Origin: Gemmatimonadota bacterium
GTDB lineage: Bacteria > Latescibacterota > UBA2968 > GCA-2709665
Direction: 5' to 3'
DNA: 64,000 nucleotides
Assembly: GCA_028877215.1 (NCBI GenBank)
Contig: JAPPFJ010000018.1
Location: forward strand, 58,714-122,713
The notes below the pieces were generated by a model. The model was not told where the DNA came from. It was given only the letters and a program-made list of their open reading frames with translations, and did not search any database. Below, in pieces: positions 50,080 through 58,641 of this stretch. Every line of letters begins with the position of its first letter. Position 1 is the first letter of the stretch. The translations under genes were made by a program, and so were the position numbers.

Positions 50080-51162
50080 TCAGAAGTGGTCCGGCGCCCA
50101 GAAGATCACCTCGCGGCGGGGGAACCACGCTTCGAGGTGGCGAATTTCCCCGGCTTCGAGCGAGACCCCGCGGGCGCGAAGGATCGGTTCCAGGTCGCGG
50201 CCCGAGGACTCCCCAAACAGGAGCCGGCACACCAGGTCGACCGGCAGCCTGCGCGCCAGCTCCGCCGCATCGGGAACGGTCATGGCGATCAGCGACTCGA
50301 GGTCGCAAGGCAGGACCATCATCGAGTTGTCGCCTCCGAGTCTCAAATCGGCGTCAGTGGCGGCGACCAGAGCGTCGACGAAGGGGTGGCCGTGGGGAAT
50401 CACGCCGTGGACCCGGGTCACCCCGGCTTCGTCAATCACGCACTGAACGAGGGCATCAAGGGCGGTCGGATTGTCGTAAGCGACCTCATACACCTTCGCT
50501 TCGTCGCCGTTCCGCGCCCAGTTCATGTAACCACAGAGTCCCGACGGGCTGCGGACGACGGTGGCGGGCAACACGCCCCGAACGCGGGAGGGAGCATAGT
50601 CCCAGTACGGGCGCGGACGCAGCATCGTGCCGCTCCGGCCGGCGTTGTGACGCTGATAGAGCGCGACCGTCTCCTCCAGGTCGCGGCTCTCGTCGAACGC
50701 CAGGACTTCGAGCGCGCGCCGCTCCCGGTTCGGAGAAAGTCGCAACTCCGCGTGAAAGCCCATCAGCGGTACGCAGCACCAGCCGAGACGCAGGTAGAAG
50801 CGCGCAGGAATCGCGCTGAAGAGCAGACCCAGGTCGTATCCATCGTCCCGCATGTGTTCCGCCGCATGCTCCATCAGGCGCGTGGCGATGCCGCGTTCAC
50901 GGTATTCCGGATGCGTGGTGACGCCGCCGATGCCGCCCATGCGTACGGGTGTAGCGCCGAGGTGGACCCGGCGGTCCCAGATGCGCAGCGTGGATACGAT
51001 CCGATTGTCGACAACGACAACCGGCGTGTGCGACGGGCGCCACGTCGGGTCGCCTTCGATGTAACCCCGGTACCGCTCGCGACCGTCGGGGTTGTGCACG
51101 GCGCAGAGCAGGTCCAGCAGTTCCTCGAGTTCCGACTCGTGGATGGGGCGAATCTCTTCCAT
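50080..51162 (-). CDS. Eis-like GNAT acetyltransferase with sterol-carrier-like C-terminus
   Basis: From ATG 51162 the protein is 360 residues. The N-terminal GNAT domain has VRMGGIGGVTTHPEYRERGIATRLMEHAAEHMRDDG, with the Q/RxxGxA acetyl-CoA loop as RERGIA, then LLFSAIPARFYLRLGW. A second GNAT-like domain (residues ~150-280) and a C-terminal SCP2-like region (LPCDLESLIAMTVPDA) are typical of the Eis family, which acetylates amines at several positions. The substrate here is unknown. The frame is open up to 51480, but that part overlaps the MBL gene. A GGATAG site precedes the start. It follows the MBL-fold gene by 49 bp, so they may be co-transcribed. Confidence 0.87.
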   Translation of the reverse strand: MEEIRPIHESELEELLDLLCAVHNPDGRERYRGYIEGDPTWRPSHTPVVVVDNRIVSTLRIWDRRVHLGATPVRMGGIGGVTTHPEYRERGIATRLMEHAAEHMRDDGYDLGLLFSAIPARFYLRLGWCCVPLMGFHAELRLSPNRERRALEVLAFDESRDLEETVALYQRHNAGRSGTMLRPRPYWDYAPSRVRGVLPATVVRSPSGLCGYMNWARNGDEAKVYEVAYDNPTALDALVQCVIDEAGVTRVHGVIPHGHPFVDALVAATDADLRLGGDNSMMVLPCDLESLIAMTVPDAAELARRLPVDLVCRLLFGESSGRDLEPILRARGVSLEAGEIRHLEAWFPRREVIFWAPDHF

Positions 51163-51211
51163 GCTATCCGTTTCAGCCTTACGAGCGCGGCTTACGCACG
51201 GCGATCTGTTG

Positions 51212-52078
51212 TCAGCCGTCGATTGCCAGCGACAATCCGTCGTATGCGATTCTGTACCCGTTCGCCGCGGCAAACGCGTCGAGCTCGTCGTGCTCCAGGT
51301 ATCCTTCGTGCGAAATGTGAGTCGCGTAGACCCGTGCGTTGTCCTTGAGGAGACAGCTGCGCCGGAAGCGGTCCACGTGACCGATGACGTCGACGGACGC
51401 AAGATGGTCGGGCGGGCTGACGTCGATTCCGACGCCGTACGTGTGATCGAGGATGAGCAGATCGAACCGGGTGCCGGCACGCAGTAGATGCTCCCATACG
51501 TGCTCCGGAAGCACCGATGTATCCGTCCCGTAGAATACGGCCAGCCGGCCCTGCTCGATTGCGTAGAGCAGGGCGCCCTCTACTGTACCGTGGTTCGCGG
51601 GATATCCTGTGACCCGATAATCGCCGACGTCACGACCCTTGAATGGCTCGAGGGGCAGCAGGTCGATCCCAAGCGCACGCCGGGCCTGCCGATCGAAGAT
51701 GCTGCCGTATCGGCACCTCCCGGCCAGGTCGACGTCGATGGCTCTCAGTGTTTCGATTGAACCCGCCAGAATCATCTCTTTCGCGAGGACAGTCCCATAG
51801 GATTCGTGCCTCGACATGATGAGCTCGGGGTCGTAATGGTCCTCGTGGGTGTGGGTCATGAGGCAGACGCCGATTCCCGTGAGGGCTACGCCGTGGACGA
51901 ATGACGCGCTGACGACGTCCGGACCGATATCCACTATCAGGTCGTCGTTGACGACGATGGACGACCGCCTTCTGAGGTTTTTTCCGCCCGCCCGCCTCGC
52001 GCCGGTACAGGCCTCACACACACAGAACGGGCTGGGCACAGAAGGCGCGGCCGCTGTTCCTAGAAACGTGACTTGCAT
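51212..52078 (-). CDS. MBL-fold metallo-hydrolase (PhnP-like)
   Basis: This 288-residue protein has the metallo-beta-lactamase motif THTHEDHYD (His76, His78, Asp80, His81), with later ligands in YPANHGTVEGALLYAIEQG and VFYGTDTSVLPEHVW and a final His near YATHISHEGYLEHDELDAF. The start FLGTAAAPSVPSPFCVCEACTGAR resembles PhnP, a cyclic phosphodiesterase of phosphonate metabolism that also has an N-terminal Cys cluster. Here the Cys pairs are C19-x-C21-x2-C24. The substrate is inferred only by this resemblance. It may be co-transcribed with the Eis-like gene downstream. Confidence 0.9.
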   Translation of the reverse strand: MQVTFLGTAAAPSVPSPFCVCEACTGARRAGGKNLRRRSSIVVNDDLIVDIGPDVVSASFVHGVALTGIGVCLMTHTHEDHYDPELIMSRHESYGTVLAKEMILAGSIETLRAIDVDLAGRCRYGSIFDRQARRALGIDLLPLEPFKGRDVGDYRVTGYPANHGTVEGALLYAIEQGRLAVFYGTDTSVLPEHVWEHLLRAGTRFDLLILDHTYGVGIDVSPPDHLASVDVIGHVDRFRRSCLLKDNARVYATHISHEGYLEHDELDAFAAANGYRIAYDGLSLAIDG

Positions 52079-52139
52079 ATCCCTACCAGTCCTGTTCGCG
52101 GCGAACGCAGCGACCTCAATTCAGCCTGAACCTGGAGCC

Positions 52140-52195
52140 GTTCCCTGAGCTTGTGGTCCCTGAGCCTGTCGAAGGGACGAAGGGCCGGCGAAGGA
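52140..52195. repeat. Partial repeat B-like fragment
   Basis: CCTGAGCTTGTGGTCCCTGAGCCTGTCGAAGGGACGAAGGGCCGGC resembles the central TTCGACAAGCTCAGG part of repeat B in inverse orientation. Similar short fragments occur at 39520-39575 and 43349-43375. The gap 52079-52305 has no gene. Confidence 0.5.
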
Positions 52196-52305
52196 CGACA
52201 AAATCCGCCAAATGAACCGTCCGCGTTGCCGGCTGGACACGCGATCAGGGATTCAGATCCATACCTGTGTGACCGAACTGCGGGGAATCAGGTGACTGTC
52301 TTAAT

Positions 52306-53208
52306 TCACTTCAGATTCTCCGTCCGCAATTCCCGCGACCACTCGAAGTAATCGTACAGCCGCACCAGTTCGAACTCTTCGACGACGTCGGCTGCGGTGC
52401 GCTCCGCGGTTTCGCTGTATATCACCGATGTGCCCACCTCCCCGGTGATGACGATGCGCACGGCTTCGCCGTACTTTCGCTTGATATCGTCGAATCTGGC
52501 CCGATTCTTGTCGAGATGCACCACTTCAAAGTCCAGATTGATGCGGGCGGATGCCCAGCTTCTGTAGTTATTGCTCGTGTCCAGGGTGGTCCCCTGGGGA
52601 TCGATGATGGTGCAGGGCGTGCCCCTGTAGACCGAGCCGACGAAGTAGGCCTGCACGTCCAGCGCCCAGAAGTTTTGCACCAGGCCGCCGTGGTACATGG
52701 AACTGAAGAGCAGCAGTTTCGGCCTGAGCTTCTTGTACTGCGCCCGCAATTCGCCAAAGTTCAGGTCGAAACAGATCACCCCGCCCACGGGACCGAATTC
52801 CGTGCGGATCAGCGTCGCTCCGGGACCCGGGCGCGTGCCGTGGTCGAATTCGGGGTAGACCGGAATGTACTTGCGATAGATTCCGGCCAGTTCCCCCCGC
52901 CGGTCGAGCAGGCCGAGGACATTGAAGACCGCCTCGCTCTTGGGTTCCTTCTGATGCACCGGCACGGTGATATAGCAGTTGTATTCCCGTGCCAGGCCTG
53001 CCAGCAACTGTGTCGTCGGCCCTTCCGGCACCTCTTCATCACATGTGCGGCAGATGGTCTCCGGCAGGACGATCAGATCGGGCGTAGTGGCGCGCGCGAC
53101 CTGCCCCACCAGGTCCTTCAGATCCTTATGGGTCTGCGCCATCACCTTCTCGTCATCACCGCTGATCGGCGCGTAGGAAATGCTGGAAACGACGATATAG
53201 TTGCTCAT
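52306..53208 (-). CDS. Carbon-nitrogen hydrolase (nitrilase superfamily)
   Basis: This 300-residue protein has the nitrilase triad. Glu50 is in LIVLPETICRTC, Lys113 in GIYRKYIPVYPEF, and Cys146 in VGGVICFDLNF, where the pattern CFD matches the family nucleophile. FNVLGLLDRRGELAGIYRK is the usual strand before the Lys. Members hydrolyse amides, nitriles or ureido groups; this one could be an amidase or N-carbamoyl hydrolase. Starts at 53208 (MSNYIVVSSIS). It is the largest gene in its area and follows none of the others closely. Confidence 0.93.
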   Translation of the reverse strand: MSNYIVVSSISYAPISGDDEKVMAQTHKDLKDLVGQVARATTPDLIVLPETICRTCDEEVPEGPTTQLLAGLAREYNCYITVPVHQKEPKSEAVFNVLGLLDRRGELAGIYRKYIPVYPEFDHGTRPGPGATLIRTEFGPVGGVICFDLNFGELRAQYKKLRPKLLLFSSMYHGGLVQNFWALDVQAYFVGSVYRGTPCTIIDPQGTTLDTSNNYRSWASARINLDFEVVHLDKNRARFDDIKRKYGEAVRIVITGEVGTSVIYSETAERTAADVVEEFELVRLYDYFEWSRELRTENLK

Positions 53209-53298
53209 GGATATATTCCTTTCGTGAGACGATATGTGTGCCTTGAATTCCGTGATCGATCGTCCTGGATCGTCATTGAATCCATTCCGGGAGCAGCC

Positions 53299-53667
53299 TC
53301 AGGAACGTTTCTCCGGACCGTTATGCGCACCGACCCAGACCCGATTTCCATCGGGATCACGCACCCTGAATTCCGTCATGTCGTAGAAGGTTACTCCGAT
53401 GGGATCGGGGTCGAATCCGGCGGCAATCAAGCGGTCGCGTACCGACTCGATCTCGGACGTATAGTAGTAAACGACAGTCGCGGCGTTTGATTCCGTTCGA
53501 ATCGATCTGTCAATCATCACCTGGCAACCATGTTCACCTTCGAGTATGGCATGGCCCCAATCGTCCCTGCGGCGGACGACCTTCAGACCCAGCCCTTGCG
53601 AGTAGAAGGCAATCGCCTGATCCAGATCGGTTATTGGAATCATCGAAGTAATGCGATGTATGCTCAC
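53299..53667 (-). CDS. VOC-family (glyoxalase/bleomycin resistance-like) protein
   Basis: This 122-residue protein is a single VOC domain: SMIPITDLDQAIAFYSQGLGLKVV, then WGHAILEGEHGCQVMI, and a second beta-alpha-beta-beta unit YYTSEIESVRDRLIAAGFDPD ... FRVRDPDGNRVWVG. The Glu/His ligand positions are not all certain (TEFRVRDPDGN is the typical end). Such proteins bind a metal and act as lyases, epimerases or binding proteins. Substrate unknown. It is on the same strand as a downstream GNAT gene, 19 bp away, and likely co-transcribed with it. Confidence 0.88.
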   Translation of the reverse strand: MSIHRITSMIPITDLDQAIAFYSQGLGLKVVRRRDDWGHAILEGEHGCQVMIDRSIRTESNAATVVYYYTSEIESVRDRLIAAGFDPDPIGVTFYDMTEFRVRDPDGNRVWVGAHNGPEKRS

Positions 53668-53686
53668 AGATTTGCCTCTCTGCTGA

Positions 53687-54208
53687 TTACTTCAAGGTGG
53701 TCAGGCCATGCCGTAAGCGGATCTGCCGCCCGTCATCCCGGACGCCACCATCGCGGCGCCACCCAAAGGCCTCGTAGAAGGCAATTCCGCGCTCGTATCC
53801 TTCCACGGTCCACACGATCGCCTCGTTGTACCCGTCCGCAGCCAGATGACGCATTGCGACGGACATTAATGCCGTGCCGATTCCTGTTCGCCAGTGAGAC
53901 GGATCGACAGCGATCGTATCGAGTTCACCGAGGCGTACATTCGCCGGGTTCCGGCTGGGTCCGATGCCGGCGACACCTGCAGTTGTACCCGAATATTCAG
54001 CGACCCACCATCGATTTGGGACGGGTTGATCCAGATCATGCCGCCACCTGTCCGTAAGGGCTGGCGTTACGGTTCTGTCGGCGCGCGACAACAACGCGCC
54101 AAATCCGGCGTTCCAGGAATCGATGTAAATGCGCGCGACAGTCTCGGCGTCAGCAGAGGTGGCCGATCGGATCGTCGGTGGTATTATTCCTTTCGCGTGT
54201 TGTTTCAT
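53687..54208 (-). CDS. GNAT-family N-acetyltransferase
   Basis: From ATG 54208, with GGAAG seven bases upstream, the protein is 173 residues. RSATSADAETVARIYIDSW is the starting helix; LDTIAVDPSHWRTGIGTALMSVAMRHLAADG holds the acetyl-CoA loop (RTGIG), and AIVWTVEGYERGIAFYEAFGWRRDGG is the late motif. Acceptor unknown. The frame extends to 54370, but that part lacks similarity and overlaps the neighbouring gene. The VOC-family gene at 53299 lies upstream in coordinates but 3' on the minus strand; 19 bp separate the two, so a two-gene transcript is likely. Confidence 0.87.
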   Translation of the reverse strand: MKQHAKGIIPPTIRSATSADAETVARIYIDSWNAGFGALLSRADRTVTPALTDRWRHDLDQPVPNRWWVAEYSGTTAGVAGIGPSRNPANVRLGELDTIAVDPSHWRTGIGTALMSVAMRHLAADGYNEAIVWTVEGYERGIAFYEAFGWRRDGGVRDDGRQIRLRHGLTTLK

Positions 54209-54279
54209 CTGACGGCTTCCATGACGAACCCGTTGTGGAGCGAAACGTGCGCAGTTTTCAGATACGTAGCAATCGCCCG

Positions 54280-54801
54280 TCACGTCTGATAGGAATAGAC
54301 GACGCCGGCATCGGTAAGGATCCCGGACAAGGCGCGCACTGAGTCCACAGGGATGAGCTGGATGCTCCATCGGTGCAAGATCTCATGCATCGTATAGGAT
54401 TCGGAACCGATGGCTTCGACCGGTTCTCTGGATATGTATTCGTTGCTGGGCGTCTTCCTGAAATGGCGGTAATCAAAAATGTAGACGTTGGCCACAAACT
54501 CCGCAATCTGGGTCTCATCCCCCTTATTCACGAAAATGTAACACCTCCTGGCCGCATCTGTCTCGAATCCCAGGATCGAAAGCTTTCGCCTGGATTCTTC
54601 GGAGTTCCTGACTCTTATTCTATGAATTTTCGGAAACAGGTGTATTGAAATCTCGTCGTAGTCGCCGGCATACAGCAGGCAGTCCGGAATATAGCCTGGC
54701 CTGGATCGTCTGCTGCTGCTCCGAAAATCCTCAGTCCGGTAGAATCTCGTTGGCTCGAACACCATACTCTCGCGCGGAGCAGATACCTTGTATAGATGCA
54801 T
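54280..54801 (-). CDS. Hypothetical protein
   Basis: A 173-residue protein starting MHLYKVSAPRESMVFEP, with no family I recognise. It has an N-terminal RRSRPGYIPDCLLYAGDYDEISIHLF and a central RRCYIFVNKGDETQIAEFVANVYIFDYRHF. The tail HRWSIQLIPVDSVRAL is beta-rich. No signal peptide or membrane segment. It starts at 54801, about 70 bp upstream of the GNAT gene on the same strand. The region above it (54802-54981) is empty. Confidence 0.6.
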   Translation of the reverse strand: MHLYKVSAPRESMVFEPTRFYRTEDFRSSSRRSRPGYIPDCLLYAGDYDEISIHLFPKIHRIRVRNSEESRRKLSILGFETDAARRCYIFVNKGDETQIAEFVANVYIFDYRHFRKTPSNEYISREPVEAIGSESYTMHEILHRWSIQLIPVDSVRALSGILTDAGVVYSYQT

Positions 54802-54981
54802 TGTGTTGACACCTGCCTTACAGCGGAATCACGCTTCAGACGATCTGTTTCGCCGGCAGATACACACCGATTTATTCCATTCTTTCATAGATCTTGCGAC
54901 CATTGATTTAAGTGTGTACTCCTGGAATTGAGTAATAATGTAGCTCTGCAGGCGAGACGCGCTTTCGAAACCCGTGGATCC

Positions 54982-55440
54982 TTACGTCGTTTCAGTGGGT
55001 CGCATACCAGTCCGGCGCGGTTCGTCAATGGGTTCTGACTTCGGCCATCCGGGATACTTTGGAATTCCATCCTGCAGATCGAGCACGGCCTCGTCGCAGT
55101 GAATGTGACAGCTTGCTTCGTGGACATAGCCCGAATCGGCAAGAACCATCGCATACACAACCGTCCTTTCTTTCGCCAGCCGGTTCAACATTCCTGACCC
55201 GCAATGCCTGCACCAATGCCGATTGCTTCGTCTATCTTGATAATTTTCCAGCAATTCCTCGCCTTCCGTGATGCGTACGGCCTCATTTGGCCAGGTCGCA
55301 TAGGCGTTGACCGGGGCCGCGTGCCACGTCCTGCAGGTCTTGCAATGGCAATATCCGGCTGAGACGGGCAAACCTGTTATCTGGATACGGATCCGACCGC
55401 AGAGACAGCTGCCTTCGTACGTAACAGTACTCGGTGACAT
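54982..55440 (-). CDS. GFA-family (CENP-V/GFA) zinc protein, copy 1
   Basis: This 152-residue protein carries the GFA/CENP-V zinc signature: EGSCLCGRIRIQI (CxCG), AGYCHCKTCRTWHAAPVNAY (CHCxxC with the following W) and HWCRHCGSGML (CxxCG). Members coordinate zinc through these Cys, and related proteins are described as glutathione-dependent formaldehyde-activating enzymes, but most are uncharacterised. Starts at 55440 (MSPSTVTYEG). It is solitary. A second, diverged GFA protein is at 58642. Confidence 0.9.
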   Translation of the reverse strand: MSPSTVTYEGSCLCGRIRIQITGLPVSAGYCHCKTCRTWHAAPVNAYATWPNEAVRITEGEELLENYQDRRSNRHWCRHCGSGMLNRLAKERTVVYAMVLADSGYVHEASCHIHCDEAVLDLQDGIPKYPGWPKSEPIDEPRRTGMRPTETT

Positions 55441-55564
55441 GTTGCCTCCCGTCTCGTTGGGTAACCGATCCGCTCAGCGTATTACAACAGCGAAAAGTAC
55501 GTAAAAAAGTTCCGTTGCAGGCTCCTTTACGAATATATCCTGACTATCGATCATCGTCTTGCAT

Positions 55565-56197
55565 GCCAAGAACCAGTTTGATTCACTACGAAGGCCGGGA
55601 AAGTGTGCGAAATATACGGATTGTAAATTCGTCCTCAGCCACTTGCGAAATGTATCCCTAAAACGTGAGCCCGAATGTTATGCAGGGTAGGTCGAAGGGC
55701 TGGCCAGGCGTCCGCGCACAGATTCGTCTTCAAAGGGCGTGTGCGATTCGTATAATCGAGAAGACGGGAGATTCTTCGGCTCCGCTCAGAATGACATGCC
55801 TTGCCATAACCATTGGCGAAACGTGTTGGTCAGGTGTCGGCAAAAACTGTCATCCAGAGGAGGCCTGGGTGCAACCTCCACGAAGTGCATCGGTTTCACT
55901 TGACACAGACTCTCATCCAGGGCCGGCACCCAGGCCGACGAAGGATCTACTGCAGCATGTGAATATCCTTGTGCGGATTTCACATTTCGATACCTGAGAG
56001 GCAGTACGTCCGCCCCCGACGCGGGACTGAAGCGGCGAACGATGCTTCGACGCCGCTTTGAATGACAGGTATTGAAAAAACGCGAACCTGTGGCAACCTG
56101 GTTTTCGTTAACCGGGTCAAACCCGTCCAAATTCGCCAATCGAATCCACTATTCGAACCTCATCTCCAAGGTTCCCACGGTTTTTGGACAGCAATGG
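55565..56197. repeat. Repeat C, full-length copy 2
   Basis: The left end is degenerate (CCAAGAACCAGTTTGATTC), but the internal blocks TCCGCTCAGAATGACATG, CTGTCATCCAGAGGAGGCC and GATGCTTCGACGCCG, and the right end CCACGGTTTTTGGACAGC, repeat those of copy 1 in the same order. It fills most of the gene-free stretch 55441-56442. Confidence 0.7.
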
Positions 56198-56371
56198 GGC
56201 AATTAGAAAAACAACATAGTGATCTATTCCAATCAGGAATATATCTCACCCGCGTCAGTAGAATTCCAAATCCGTCGGTTTTTGAGTGTAAGAGCTCCCG
56301 GAATGCAGGCTACATTCAAATCGTAGATGAATTCACCAGATGATATTGTTTTTTTAGCACCTATATACGCC

Positions 56372-56407
56372 GACAGCCCCCGTCGCTCCAGGCAATTGGG
56401 GGCTGTC
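56372..56407. terminator. Stem-loop near the small HTH-less gene
   Basis: GACAGCCCCC and GGGGGCTGTC form a perfect 10-bp stem with a 16-base loop, between the repeat C end and the small protein at 56443. No clear T tract is present on either strand, so a terminator role is uncertain. Confidence 0.35.
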
Positions 56408-56442
56408 GTCAAGGTCGTGCCATCGCCTTGTCTTTTAATTCG

Positions 56443-56628
56443 CTAAACCGGTGTCTTCCGGCGTTCACCACCGTAAAATCGAAGCCGCTCGTCCACGGAC
56501 ATATCTTTCGTCTGCTGATAATGCACCTGGCGAATGAAATGCAATTCCTGCATCATTTCATCATTTGGGAATTCCTTCCGAACTTCCTCCCAAATCTTGT
56601 CCTTCTCAGAAGGTGTTACTTCTCCCAT
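56443..56628 (-). CDS. Small hypothetical protein beside broken PIN gene
   Basis: This 61-residue charged protein starts MGEVTPSEKDKIWEEVRKEF and includes HFIRQVHYQQTKDMSVDERLRFYGGERRK. It is helical, with no family I can name. It lies 10 bp downstream of a PIN-domain fragment on the same strand, so it may have been the antitoxin partner of that gene; this pairing is inferred from position only. It starts at ATG 56628 after AGGAGATCAGCC. Confidence 0.5.
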   Translation of the reverse strand: MGEVTPSEKDKIWEEVRKEFPNDEMMQELHFIRQVHYQQTKDMSVDERLRFYGGERRKTPV

Positions 56629-56638
56629 GGCTGATCTC

Positions 56639-56825
56639 CTACAATTCAGGCGGGGCGATTATCTCTATCGGTCCGTAGCCTGTCATCGCATTGATCAAAT
56701 TCACTTCTCTTCGAATATTCACCTTTACAAGGTGCTTGAAGTTCCAACTGCAAAAATACCCGATTCCGTTGGCAACCGCAACTGCAACATGATTGGCATC
56801 ATCTGTATATTTCACGGGACACCTT
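56639..56825 (-). pseudogene. PIN-domain toxin, C-terminal fragment truncated by repeat C
   Basis: The minus strand reads VKYTDDANHVAVAVANGIGY, then FCSWNFKHLVKVNIRR, then INAMTGYGPIEIIAPPEL. This is the C-terminal third of a PIN-domain nuclease with the DDANHxAxA acidic residue and the SWNFKHL strand. The 5' two-thirds are missing; at about 56826 the sequence switches to the left end of repeat C (CCAAAAACGG). There is no start codon. It is therefore a broken toxin gene next to a small intact gene. Confidence 0.72.
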
Positions 56826-57195
56826 TCCAAAAACGGATTTGATTCACTACGAAAGTCGCGAAAATACGCGAAATATACGGATGGAAGAATCGTCCACAGC
56901 CATTGGCGCAACGAGTCGGTCCAACCTTCGCGAAGACTGTCATCCAGAGGAGGCCGGCAGGCCGACGAAGGATCTACTGCAGCATCGGATCATCCCCGTG
57001 CGATTTGCACGCGTCAATACCTGGGAGGTAGCACGTCCGCGTCCAGCGCGGGACGGAAGCGGAAAAATCCCCCCACCGCATCAGCCGTCGCCGGTCCCTT
57101 CGGCCCTTCGACAAGCTCTGGGACCGCAGGCTCAGGGCAAGTGTCTGGGGACCGGCTCGGCTTCTGCGACTCCCCCTCAAGGGGGGAGTGATCCA
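56824..57195. repeat. Repeat C copy 3 (incomplete) joined to repeat B copy 4
   Basis: The left part (56824-57066) holds repeat C's TTTCCAAAAACGG start and CTGTCATCCAGAGGAGGCC. At 57067 it switches directly into repeat B (CCCCCCACCGCATCAGCC ... CCCCTCAAGGGGGGAG), so B appears to have inserted into, or recombined with, C. No gene is visible in 57196-57333. Confidence 0.65.
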
Positions 57196-57333
57196 GAGGT
57201 GCTGCCAGGCGAGGCGGGGCGAATGACAGACGGCCGGGAAATCATCCAACCTGCCTTGCGCGACGTATGCGGCACATGCAGGGCTTAACACGTCGTCGCA
57301 GCCGCTCGTGCTTCATTTTGTTTGAGCCGTCGG

Positions 57334-58059
57334 TCAGTCGTCGGGATTCGATCGATGAAAGTACCATACATTGGGTTCTCGATAGGTGCCTTGATCCTTC
57401 TCAAGATCAATCGAGACAGGCGCCAGTCCATCCGGAATGCTGTAGGATCCCGACGTTGAGAATCGCATTCCCGTCCATTTCTCCCAATCCTGGATAGATG
57501 CAGTCACCGTAAGCGATTCGTGCATGAAACCCATTCTTTCGCCACCCATTTCCTCGTGGACACGAAGCCAGGGATCCAGCAGACGACCTTTGTCATCTCG
57601 GCGTTCGGCATACGCTTCGATTGATTCTTCCGCGAACTCGTGTTTCCGATTCGGCCGTACAGGGGCCAGGACGCCCCGCAATCCTTTTGCTGTCGACAGA
57701 GATCGCATTTCGGAAAGGATCTTTTGACTAGTTCCCCTTCTGCGATACATCGGCCGCACGAGAACGCCGAGAGCACAGAGCACGCCATCGGTCTTTAAAG
57801 GCCAATGGGCCGGATAGACCACCTCGTCAATCGTAGACGGCAAACTACGGCCGGGAGTCCATTCAAACGGTACGGTCAAGCCCGCGGCCACCAGGGCATT
57901 GTGTTCCAGGACGAGGATCTGGAAGCCCTGAAACCGGGTGTAAATGGAAGACCAGTTCCTTATGTCCGAGCGTAACAGAAACTCGGGCCACGTGGAATCG
58001 TTGAGTTCTTTCAGGGCGCCAGACGTCTCCGGCATTCGGTCAAGTGTGACCAGATCCAT
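57334..58059 (-). CDS. GNAT-like acetyltransferase
   Basis: This 241-residue protein has a GNAT core: FQILVLEHNALVAAGLTVPFEW, DGVLCALGVLVRPMYRRRGTSQKILSEMRSLSTAKG (acetyl-CoA loop RRRGTSQ) and LRGVLAPVRPNRKHEF. The loop is weaker than in the other GNATs of the window. The C-terminal half (RVHEEMGGERMGFMHESLTVTASIQDWEKWTG) is unusual and specific to this subgroup. Acceptor unknown. It starts at 58059 (MDLVTLDRMPET); no signal peptide. It is convergent with nothing and is followed by a gene-free stretch. Confidence 0.78.
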   Translation of the reverse strand: MDLVTLDRMPETSGALKELNDSTWPEFLLRSDIRNWSSIYTRFQGFQILVLEHNALVAAGLTVPFEWTPGRSLPSTIDEVVYPAHWPLKTDGVLCALGVLVRPMYRRRGTSQKILSEMRSLSTAKGLRGVLAPVRPNRKHEFAEESIEAYAERRDDKGRLLDPWLRVHEEMGGERMGFMHESLTVTASIQDWEKWTGMRFSTSGSYSIPDGLAPVSIDLEKDQGTYREPNVWYFHRSNPDD

Positions 58060-58144
58060 CTACGTGATCCAATAGGAAAGGAGGGTAGCGACGGCGCGAG
58101 TTCATGCGCTGATGTATGCAGGTGAAAGTTCAACGCAGCTGTAC

Positions 58145-58609
58145 TTACGTATCCATCAATTCCATTCGGACGAATTCGAACTCCCCGCCATTCGTCCGGT
58201 TCATGTAATATTCGACCTCCCTGAAACCAATTCGTTGATAGACCTTGATTGCACGTTTGTTGAATGCCGCGACGTGAAGCTGGATGGTTTTCGCCGAGAA
58301 TCGGGTTTTTGCAAAATCGAGGCCCGCGCGGGCAAAGTCTTCCCCCAAACCCCTCCCCGTCAGATCCGGACGAAGTCCCAGACCGTAATCCAACACGCCG
58401 TCCGCGACCTGGAACGCGAAGAAACCGACCAGTTCACTTGCGCCATCCCGAACGCCGAACATCGAGTCGCCCCTTAGCGTGGGATCCAGAAGCTCCGCCA
58501 GATCGTCCGCATCCGCCTCGGCATCGTAGAAAGCATACTCGCCATCGTAATGCCAGGTGGCAATTGTCTCGGCGTCCGATTGAGTCAGAGATTCAATGCG
58601 AAACTGCAC
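58145..58609 (-). CDS. GNAT-family acetyltransferase (RimJ/RimL-like)
   Basis: The start is put at GTG 58609, which has GGAG eight bases upstream and begins the conserved part (QFRIESLTQSDAETIATWHYDG). The protein is about 154 residues. LDYGLGLRPDLTGRGLGEDFARAGLDFAK holds the acetyl-CoA loop (TGRGLG), and HVAAFNKRAIKVYQRIGFREV is the late motif of RimJ/RimL-like GNATs. An upstream extension to 58678 would overlap the GFA gene. It ends at 58145 and lies 32 bp downstream of the GFA gene on the same strand, so a shared transcript is likely. Confidence 0.87.
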   Translation of the reverse strand: MQFRIESLTQSDAETIATWHYDGEYAFYDAEADADDLAELLDPTLRGDSMFGVRDGASELVGFFAFQVADGVLDYGLGLRPDLTGRGLGEDFARAGLDFAKTRFSAKTIQLHVAAFNKRAIKVYQRIGFREVEYYMNRTNGGEFEFVRMELMDT

Positions 58610-58641
58610 CGGATGTTCTCCATTTATCTTCGATTTGGCGT

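Noticed and set aside
56372-56407. Stem-loop as a strong terminator
   Set aside because: Stem is perfect but no T tract follows on either strand; kept only as a weak feature.
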